This document shows, in pieces, positions 1 to 5,172 of a stretch of 5,172 bases of DNA. Source of the DNA: Gorillibacterium sp. Its GTDB lineage: Bacteria; Bacillota; Bacilli; Paenibacillales; NBRC-103111. A model generated the notes under the pieces. It had not been told where the DNA came from and ran no database searches. It was given only the letters and a program-made list of their open reading frames with translations. The stretch is from assembly GCA_023511325.1 (NCBI GenBank), contig JAIMBU010000290.1, positions 1 through 5,172 on the forward strand, given 5' to 3'. A program made the position numbers and the translations under genes. Within the stretch, counting starts at the first letter, position 1, and the number at the start of each line of letters is the position of its first letter.

Positions 1-1706
1 GCATTAGCAAACTGCGTGAATTAGCCTTGCGACTTGTGGCCGAGGATGTCAATGGTTCTTTGGAGAAGCATCGGGAAGCATTAGGTTTACTAGGGGCTGC
101 GGGTATCGCCGAGAAGGTGCTGGTGTCCGCTCAATACTACTGGAACGGGTCGATTCATGTCCGCCGGGGGCAGCAAATTGCTAAACGGCTCAACGGGGAA
201 CTGGCGGTCGTAACCTTCTGGAAGCAAGGATTGACGTTATCCAAAGAAGCGGCGACCTTCAAGCGTTCCTTGTGGAAGCTAGTGGAGAAGATCGGTGCCA
301 GTATGGAGGAAGTGTCCTTCCGTTTCCAGCGGGAAATCCCCAAGCTACTGGTCGATTACGCCATCCAGCACAAGGTGACGCGGATCGTTATGGGACACTC
401 CAAGCAGACGGTATGGCAGGACTTCCGCAAAGGGTCGATCTCCAGCTATATACTAAAGCATATCCGCAATGTGGATATCTTCTTCGTAGCCGATCGTGCA
501 GAACAAGAGGGAGAGCGGGTGTTACCTGCCCGTCAGAGTCGGAGGGAAAAAGAGTCGGATGTCTACCACAGATTAAGCAATCAAGAAGTGCTGGATAAGA
601 TTGATGCCATTCGGCGCGGCACATTTAAGGTCTACATCGGCGCGGCTCCCGGCGTGGGAAAGACGTACAAGATGCTGCGTGAGGGCAATGATCTGCTTCA
701 GCGCGGAATCGATGTCGTTATTGGCTTGCTGGAAACCCATGATCGCAAGGAAACGCTAGATCAGATTGGTCAGCTTCAATGTGTCGCACGGTTGGACATG
801 GCGTACCGCGGAACCAACTTGCAGGAGATGGATACCGAGGCAATTATCCGGCTGAGACCGGAGGTGGTACTAGTGGATGAACTGGCCCATACCAATATGC
901 CGGGCAGCAAGCACAAAAAACGCTATATGGATGTTATGGAGTTACTCGACGCTGGGATTTCGGTCATTTCCACAGTGAATGTTCAGCACTTGGAAAGTCT
1001 CAATGATGCCGTAGAGAAAATCACTGGTGTCCGCGTTCGTGAGACCGTACCAGACAGCATCCTCCAGATAGCGAACGAAGTGTTGTTGATCGACGTCTCT
1101 CCCAAGTCACTGCAAGAACGGATGCGTGAAGGCAAAATATACTCCATGGCTAAAGTAGATCAGGCCTTGAATCATTTCTTTAAGCTTGGTAATTTGATCG
1201 CCTTGCGCGAGCTTGCCCTACGTGAGCTTGCGGATGATGTGGATGAACGGCTTGAGGCTTGGGAGCGGGATGGATCGCTACGGGGGCCATGGCGGCGTAA
1301 AGAAGTTATTTTTGTTTGTGTCACCTTGAGCCGTAATGCCGAACGGCTTATTCGCCGTGGCTTCCGTATCGCCTATCGCTTAAAGGCAGCTTGGCATGTC
1401 CTCTACGTTCAAGATACCCAACATCGTGGAGCTGATCATGAGAAGCGCTTAAACGCACTCAAAGAGCTGACGGAAAGGTTAGAAGGTCGCTTTGAAGTTA
1501 TTTCTAATGACAAGCCTAAACGAGTTGCCTCTTTACTATTAGAAAGATCTGACGTTTTGCAGAGCACACAGATCATCATGGGGCAATCTGGACGTTCTAG
1601 GTTACGTAAATGGCTACAGGGGGATGTTGCCAAGCTCGTGCTACGTTCGGCCCGACACATGGATGTGTTGATCGTTGCAGATTACACGCAGGAGTTGGTA
1701 GACTAA
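1..1706 (+). CDS. Kinase-less KdpD-like protein with tandem KdpD-USP modules (5' end outside window)
   Basis: Seen: the frame is open from the left edge (first complete codon at 3) to TAA at 1704-1706. Residues coded at 3-50 (ISKLRELALR...) match the end of a KdpD sensor domain and align with LIALRELALRELADDV coded near 1195-1236, so the gene is 5'-truncated and TTG at 27 is not its start. Order: tail of sensor domain A; USP domain A (about 111-500); charged linker; sensor domain B (about 612-1240) with P-loop GAAPGVGKT at 639-665 and Walker-B-like VVLVDELAH at 864-890; USP domain B (about 1300-1695). There is no membrane segment, His-box or ATPase domain, so it should be cytosolic. Family knowledge: short KdpD proteins (sensor domain plus USP, no kinase) occur near kdpABC in several Gram-positives and cyanobacteria. 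Inferred: it modulates Kdp signalling in trans, perhaps through KdpD or KdpE. Domain identity is sure; the role is not. Confidence 0.88.
   Translation, partial: ISKLRELALRLVAEDVNGSLEKHREALGLLGAAGIAEKVLVSAQYYWNGSIHVRRGQQIAKRLNGELAVVTFWKQGLTLSKEAATFKRSLWKLVEKIGASMEEVSFRFQREIPKLLVDYAIQHKVTRIVMGHSKQTVWQDFRKGSISSYILKHIRNVDIFFVADRAEQEGERVLPARQSRREKESDVYHRLSNQEVLDKIDAIRRGTFKVYIGAAPGVGKTYKMLREGNDLLQRGIDVVIGLLETHDRKETLDQIGQLQCVARLDMAYRGTNLQEMDTEAIIRLRPEVVLVDELAHTNMPGSKHKKRYMDVMELLDAGISVISTVNVQHLESLNDAVEKITGVRVRETVPDSILQIANEVLLIDVSPKSLQERMREGKIYSMAKVDQALNHFFKLGNLIALRELALRELADDVDERLEAWERDGSLRGPWRRKEVIFVCVTLSRNAERLIRRGFRIAYRLKAAWHVLYVQDTQHRGADHEKRLNALKELTERLEGRFEVISNDKPKRVASLLLERSDVLQSTQIIMGQSGRSRLRKWLQGDVAKLVLRSARHMDVLIVADYTQELVD
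3..1697 (+). repeat. Protein-level tandem duplication of the KdpD-USP module
   Basis: Module A (visible from 3 to about 500) and module B (about 576-1697) share the same order. A sensor-domain tail LRELALR is followed by an acidic 'A(E/D)DV' stretch, a linker of similar length, and a USP domain ending in a hydrophobic strand plus VAD (FFVAD near 480, LIVAD near 1670). Both USP copies carry a glycine-serine loop (GHS at 393-401, GQS at 1581-1589) followed by a second glycine (GS at 432-437, GD at 1620-1625). The DNA of the two copies is well diverged, so this is an old duplication and not a recent direct repeat. Only the end of sensor domain A is in view. Confidence 0.75.
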
Positions 1707-1720
1707 AGCAGGAACGTTTT

Positions 1721-1744
1721 TAATCGACAATGCGGTATAATCGA
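1721..1744. repeat. Direct repeat TAATCGA around the candidate -10
   Basis: TAATCGA occurs at 1721-1727 and again at 1738-1744, a 17-base period, and the second copy overlaps the TATAAT at 1736-1741. Two half-sites beside a promoter could be a regulator site, but a 7-base repeat in AT-rich DNA can arise by chance and no known operator is recognised. Confidence 0.25.
1736..1741 (+). promoter_or_regulatory. Candidate -10 box for kdpDE
   Basis: A perfect TATAAT lies in the 104-base gap upstream of kdpD, 69 bases before its ATG, which would give a leader of roughly 60 nucleotides. No good -35 is present: the 17-base spacing position (1713-1718) reads AACGTT, and there is no TGn extended -10. If real, the promoter is weak or activator-dependent. 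Read-through from the upstream gene is equally possible because no terminator hairpin separates them. Confidence 0.35.
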
Positions 1745-1760
1745 TTCAGAGCCGATCCTT

Positions 1761-1770
1761 AGCTTAAGCT
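1761..1770. repeat. Perfect 10-base palindrome AGCTTAAGCT
   Basis: AGCTTAAGCT equals its own reverse complement and lies just downstream of the candidate -10. A related sequence, TCCTTTAAGCT at 1791-1801, resembles TCCTTAGCTTAAGCT at 1756-1770. It has no loop and no T-run, so it is not a terminator. It could be a dimeric regulator site in the kdpD leader, or chance. Confidence 0.3.
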
Positions 1771-1801
1771 CTTGCATTTTACGAGAAAATTCCTTTAAGC
1801 T

Positions 1802-1806
1802 GGTGA
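1802..1806 (+). promoter_or_regulatory. Weak ribosome binding site of kdpD
   Basis: GGTGA, complementary to the 3' side of the anti-Shine-Dalgarno sequence, ends four bases before ATG 1811. It is weaker and closer than the GGAGG used for kdpE. No better ATG with a site lies nearby, and this start gives the usual short lead (32 residues) ahead of the P-loop. Confidence 0.45.
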
Positions 1807-1810
1807 CGAT

Positions 1811-4513
1811 ATGACAAGCCAAGGAGATAAACATCCGAATTCAGATATACTGTATGAGAATATTCGTCCGAAAGAGAAAAGAGTGGGGCGGCTGAAGATC
1901 TTTCTTGGCTACGCTGCGGGTGTAGGTAAAACCTATGCCATGCTTGATGACGCTCAGGAGCAATTAAAGTGCGGCATTGATGTTGTCGCAGGTTATGTAG
2001 AACCACATACACGCCCGGAGACGATCCATCTGCTTAGTGGAATGCCTACGCTTGCGCCAAAGGTTTTTATGCATAAGAATGTCCAACTAAGTGAGTTCGA
2101 TTTGGATGCTGCTCTGCAAAGAAAGCCTGAATTGATTCTGGTAGACGAGCTGGCTCATTCCAACGCAGATGGCGTGCGGAATAAGAAGCGGTATCAAGAT
2201 ATTGAGGAGCTGCTGAGAGCAGGAATCGATGTTTATACGACGGTAAACGCTCAGCATATTGAGAGTCTCCATGACACGGTACAGGGCATCACACAGATTT
2301 ATGTGCGCGACACCATCCCCGATTATATTTTTGATCATGCAGATAAGGTCAAATTGATCGATATTGAACCGGATGAGCTACTAAAGCGTTTTGACGAGGG
2401 CAAAATATACCGCTCTGAACGAGCCGTTACAGCAGAAAGTCAATTTTTCACCAAAGAAAACTTGCGATTATTACGTGAAATCACCATGCGTAAAGCGACC
2501 GAACGGATCAGTCATGATAATCAGCATGAACGGCGTTTGTCTGAGAAAGCAGTTGGGATTAAATTACTTGTCTGCATCAGCCCTTCCCCCTCCTCGGAGA
2601 AATGCATCCGCTGGGCAGCTAGAACAGCCGAAGCGTTTCATGCGTCATGGACAGCCATATACGTGGAGACAACAAAAAGTGAAAACTTTAAAGAAGAGCA
2701 GAAGAAAAGTGTTCGAGCAAACATGGAGCTAGCCGAACGGCTGGGGGCTCAGATTGTAACGCTTAACGGCTACGATGTGTCCACAGTCGTAGCTGAATAT
2801 GCAAGGTTATCTGGCATAACCAACATTGTAATCGGGAAAAGCCGAAATAAAAAAACCTTCACCAGCCTTTTTGAAATGAGCTTTGAGGATAAGCTTATTT
2901 CCCGCTTGTCCAATATTGAAATACACATCATACCAGATAGCGATGTGCAGAAGGCCTACCGAACGCACCAGAAGAATAGGTTGGGAAGCAACCTCTTTTT
3001 TTCATGGCCGGATACATTTAAAACGCTGAGCGTGCTGACTGTGGCGACCCTCTTATCGATAGGGCTTCGAACCCTTCAAATATCTGACCATGTCATTATG
3101 ATGTATATCTTGTCCGTCCTGGTTATATCAAGAATTACATCCGGCTATGCTTATGGTTTAGTAGGATCAGTTATAAGTGTGCTTGCGTATAACTTCCTGT
3201 TTACTGAGCCCCAATACACCTTTTATGCGATCCAACCAGGGTACCCGATTACATTCGTGATCATGCTGCTCGTTGCTCTCATTACGAGTGCATTAACGGT
3301 TCGCATAAAAACACAGGCAAGATTGGCAGTGGAGAGAGAGCGCCGGACTGAGGTGCTGTATGAAATTAATAAAAAGCTACTCATCACCAGAGGACTTGAG
3401 AATATTGTAGATTTGACTACCGAATACATTACAAAGCTTTTTGATCGTTCGATCATCTTCTATACAGAGGACCCAGTTCATTCTTCAACAGGAACCTTCT
3501 TCAAGCAATCAGCAGCTGATCCTGATTCCTCCTTCATGCATACGAATGAGCAACGCGCGGTTGCCCACTGGGTATTCACGAATCAGAAACGTGCGGGGAC
3601 AGGGACAGATACACATCGGAGCGTGGGTGCATTTTATATGCCGGTCATATCCCAAGGTAATGTCCTTGGTGTCATGGGAATCTCCATCGCCAATGGTAAA
3701 ACCCTCAGTCAAGACAATCGTTTTTTCCTGAGAATGATCGCTTCGCAAGTAGCTATGGCGCTGGAGCGTCAAACTCTATCCGATGAGCAACGACGCATCC
3801 TGATTGAATCCGCCAAAGAAAAGATGCGTAGCAACCTGCTCCGCGCCATCTCTCATGATTTACGTACACCCTTAACGGGGATATTAGGGGCAAGCTCAGC
3901 CATACTTGAGAACGGAGATTCCTTGGATAAACAGACGCAAAGCAAGCTACTCGCGGATATTAAGGAAGATTCCCAATGGCTGATTCGTATGGTTGAGAAT
4001 CTACTCTCAGTAACTCGCATCAATGAAGGTACGATGAATGTAACGAAAACACCTGAAGCGGTTGAGGAAATCGTGGCCGAAGCCATCAGTCGGATTAGGA
4101 TGAGATTCCAAGATCGTAAAATAACCGTAAAGGTGCCAGATGAGCTTCTGCTCGTTCCCATGGATGGTACGCTGATTGAGCAGGTGCTAATAAATCTTCT
4201 GGAGAATGCGATTAAGCATTCAGGTACTCATACATTGATCGATGTGAACATCAAAAAAGTCAAAGGCAGTGCAGTATTTGAGGTAAGTGATAATGGAGAA
4301 GGAATTCCTGAGCAGGATTTCCCGTATCTATTTGAGAGCTATGCGACAAATAGTAAGAAGAGTGTAGACTCTTCGCGGGGAATGGGCATTGGCCTCTCCA
4401 TCTGTATGTCTATTGTTAAAGCGCATGATGGTAGAATGGAAGCTGCGAACAATAAAGACGGTGGAGCCGTTTTTCGTTTTACTTTGCCGCTTGAGGAGGG
4501 TATAAACCAGTGA
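1811..4513 (+). CDS. kdpD: Full-length sensor histidine kinase KdpD
   Basis: Inner-membrane sensor kinase of the KdpD/KdpE system, which controls the high-affinity K+ pump KdpFABC. At 900 residues it matches the family (about 885-900). Domains in order: KdpD sensor domain (about 22-233) with P-loop GYAAGVGKT at 33-41 and Walker-B-like LILVDELAH around Asp112; USP domain (about 252-375) with a c-di-AMP-type motif at 257-284; four membrane segments (about 402-422, 427-445, 448-467, 480-501) followed by the Arg-rich stretch typical of KdpD; GAF-like domain (about 525-655) with the family segment AVAHWVFTNQKRAGTGTDT; HisKA with His682 in SHDLRTPLTGI; ATPase domain with N-box Asn799, G1 DNGEGIP from Asp827 and G2 RGMGIGLSI at 856-864. 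All catalytic residues are present. ATG 1811 has a weak GGTGA site. The gene overlaps kdpE by four bases, so the two are probably translationally coupled. The P-loop carries Ala where the family usually has Pro. Confidence 0.97.
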   Translation: MTSQGDKHPNSDILYENIRPKEKRVGRLKIFLGYAAGVGKTYAMLDDAQEQLKCGIDVVAGYVEPHTRPETIHLLSGMPTLAPKVFMHKNVQLSEFDLDAALQRKPELILVDELAHSNADGVRNKKRYQDIEELLRAGIDVYTTVNAQHIESLHDTVQGITQIYVRDTIPDYIFDHADKVKLIDIEPDELLKRFDEGKIYRSERAVTAESQFFTKENLRLLREITMRKATERISHDNQHERRLSEKAVGIKLLVCISPSPSSEKCIRWAARTAEAFHASWTAIYVETTKSENFKEEQKKSVRANMELAERLGAQIVTLNGYDVSTVVAEYARLSGITNIVIGKSRNKKTFTSLFEMSFEDKLISRLSNIEIHIIPDSDVQKAYRTHQKNRLGSNLFFSWPDTFKTLSVLTVATLLSIGLRTLQISDHVIMMYILSVLVISRITSGYAYGLVGSVISVLAYNFLFTEPQYTFYAIQPGYPITFVIMLLVALITSALTVRIKTQARLAVERERRTEVLYEINKKLLITRGLENIVDLTTEYITKLFDRSIIFYTEDPVHSSTGTFFKQSAADPDSSFMHTNEQRAVAHWVFTNQKRAGTGTDTHRSVGAFYMPVISQGNVLGVMGISIANGKTLSQDNRFFLRMIASQVAMALERQTLSDEQRRILIESAKEKMRSNLLRAISHDLRTPLTGILGASSAILENGDSLDKQTQSKLLADIKEDSQWLIRMVENLLSVTRINEGTMNVTKTPEAVEEIVAEAISRIRMRFQDRKITVKVPDELLLVPMDGTLIEQVLINLLENAIKHSGTHTLIDVNIKKVKGSAVFEVSDNGEGIPEQDFPYLFESYATNSKKSVDSSRGMGIGLSICMSIVKAHDGRMEAANNKDGGAVFRFTLPLEEGINQ
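2579..2662 (+). other. c-di-AMP binding motif in the KdpD USP domain
   Basis: Residues 257-259 are SPS, followed by exactly 20 residues and then WTAIY at 280-284. This fits the SxS-X20-FTAxY motif reported as needed for cyclic-di-AMP binding by the USP domain of S. aureus KdpD, with Trp in place of Phe. In that species binding lowers kdp expression. Binding here is inferred from the motif. Confidence 0.7.
4495..4499 (+). promoter_or_regulatory. Ribosome binding site of kdpE
   Basis: GGAGG inside GAGGAGGG, within the last codons of kdpD, lies ten bases before GTG 4510. It supports the GTG start that overlaps the kdpD TGA, where no in-frame ATG is available nearby. Confidence 0.8.
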
Positions 4514-5172
4514 GCACCAATAAACAGGTCATATTAGTCGTGGAAGATGAAAGTGGAATAAGCAATTTTATTACGGCTATATTAAACTCTAACCATTACC
4601 ATGTGCTAAGAACAGAAACAGGCAGAGAGGCGATATCGATGGTAGCTTCCTATAGTCCTGACTTAATTTTGCTCGACTTAGGTTTGCCTGATCTGGACGG
4701 TCTAGAGGTGCTGAAGATTATCAGACAATGGACCGGAATTCCTGTTATTGTTGTTTCTGCTCGTGGACATGAGCGTGAAAAGGTGGAGGCTCTCGATTTG
4801 GGAGCGGATGACTATGTAACGAAACCCTTCGGTACCTCGGAACTCCTTGCCAGAATTCGCACTGCTATCCGGCATAATCAGAAGATCAAAGGTGAGGGTC
4901 AGTCGGAAGTAGAGAAGATAAGTATTGGAGATCTGGTCATTGATTATGCCAAAAGGCTGATTACGGTTGATGGCAACGAAGTTCATTTTACCCCAATCGA
5001 ATATAAGATCGTTGTTTTACTCTCCAAGTATGCGGGGAAGGTCTTGACCCATGCTTTTATCAGCAAAGAGATATGGGGCCCTTATACAAATGAAAATCAA
5101 ACGCTACGTGTTAATATGGCAAATATCCGCCGGAAGATTGAAGAAAACCCTGCAGAACCTAAGTACATTCTT
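4510..5172 (+). CDS. kdpE: Response regulator KdpE (3' end outside window)
   Basis: OmpR/PhoB-family regulator that is phosphorylated by KdpD and activates kdpFABC transcription. The open frame runs 221 codons from GTG 4510 to the window edge without a stop; family members are about 225-240 residues, so only the last part of the C-terminal wing is missing. Receiver domain (about 6-118): acidic pair Glu12-Asp13, phosphoacceptor Asp56 in LILLDLGLPD, switch residue Ser83 in VIVVSAR, Tyr102 and Lys105 in DDYVTKPF. Winged-helix domain (about 128-221) carries typical KdpE blocks: HFTPIEYK, AGKVLT, EIWGPYTNE and LRVNMANIRRKIE. The start overlaps the kdpD stop as GTGA (4510-4513) and has a good GGAGG ten bases upstream, which indicates co-translation with its kinase. 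Identity is clear from sequence and context. Confidence 0.96.
   Translation, partial: MSTNKQVILVVEDESGISNFITAILNSNHYHVLRTETGREAISMVASYSPDLILLDLGLPDLDGLEVLKIIRQWTGIPVIVVSARGHEREKVEALDLGADDYVTKPFGTSELLARIRTAIRHNQKIKGEGQSEVEKISIGDLVIDYAKRLITVDGNEVHFTPIEYKIVVLLSKYAGKVLTHAFISKEIWGPYTNENQTLRVNMANIRRKIEENPAEPKYIL

Noticed and set aside
27..29. TTG as the start codon of the first gene
   Set aside because: The same frame is open upstream to the window edge and codes for conserved KdpD-domain sequence before this codon, and no ribosome site precedes it. The gene is cut by the window.
1200..1235. Short tandem repeat coding LRELA-LRELA
   Set aside because: KdpD proteins naturally have ALRELALR here, so the repeat comes from the conserved helix and is not a recent duplication.
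1..1500. Apparent higher GC in the first gene than in kdpD
   Set aside because: Hand counts of a few 60-base lines gave about 26-34 G+C in the first gene and 20-32 in kdpD. The ranges overlap, the drop is gradual and the sample is too small to claim transfer.
1707..1735. Terminator after the first gene
   Set aside because: There is a run of five T at 1717-1721 but no GC-rich hairpin in front of it.
1707..1810. c-di-AMP (ydaO-type) or other riboswitch ahead of kdpD
   Set aside because: The gap is too short for that riboswitch class and none of its paired structure was seen.
4702..4986. Antisense open frame of 94 codons within kdpE
   Set aside because: It lies wholly opposite a clear KdpE coding region, has no recognisable family features and is a by-product of kdpE codon use. 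The other antisense and off-frame openings inside the first gene and kdpD were dropped for the same reason.

Overview
The window is the regulatory end of a bacterial kdp (high-affinity K+ uptake) locus, with all three genes on the + strand and no foreign element. Gram-positive Firmicutes origin is inferred from strong GGAGG-type Shine-Dalgarno sites, moderate GC by eye, Firmicutes-style KdpD sequence and a match to the cyclic-di-AMP motif described for Staphylococcus aureus KdpD. A Paenibacillus-like host is my best guess, but this is an inference and not a database result.

Layout. Bases 1-1706 hold the 3' part of a kinase-less KdpD-like protein, open through the left edge. It contains the tail of one KdpD sensor domain, a USP domain, a complete second KdpD sensor domain and a second USP domain, so it is a tandem duplicate of the 'short KdpD' architecture. 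Bases 1707-1810 are a 104-base gap with a perfect TATAAT, a 7-base direct repeat and a 10-base palindrome. Bases 1811-4513 encode a full-length KdpD histidine kinase of 900 residues. From 4510 to the right edge runs KdpE, the OmpR-family response regulator, which starts at a GTG overlapping the kdpD stop and lacks only its last residues.

How they fit together. KdpD senses K+ limitation or osmotic state, autophosphorylates on His682 and passes the phosphate to Asp56 of KdpE, which activates the kdpFABC pump operon. That operon probably lies upstream of base 1, but this cannot be seen. KdpD keeps a close match to the c-di-AMP binding motif (SxS, 20 residues, then [F/W]TAxY) in its USP domain, whereas both USP copies of the upstream protein have lost it. 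The locus therefore encodes at least three KdpD/USP sensor modules for a single kinase. The kinase and regulator are ordinary family members. The tandem kinase-less protein and the split of the c-di-AMP motif are the points that deserve a second look.
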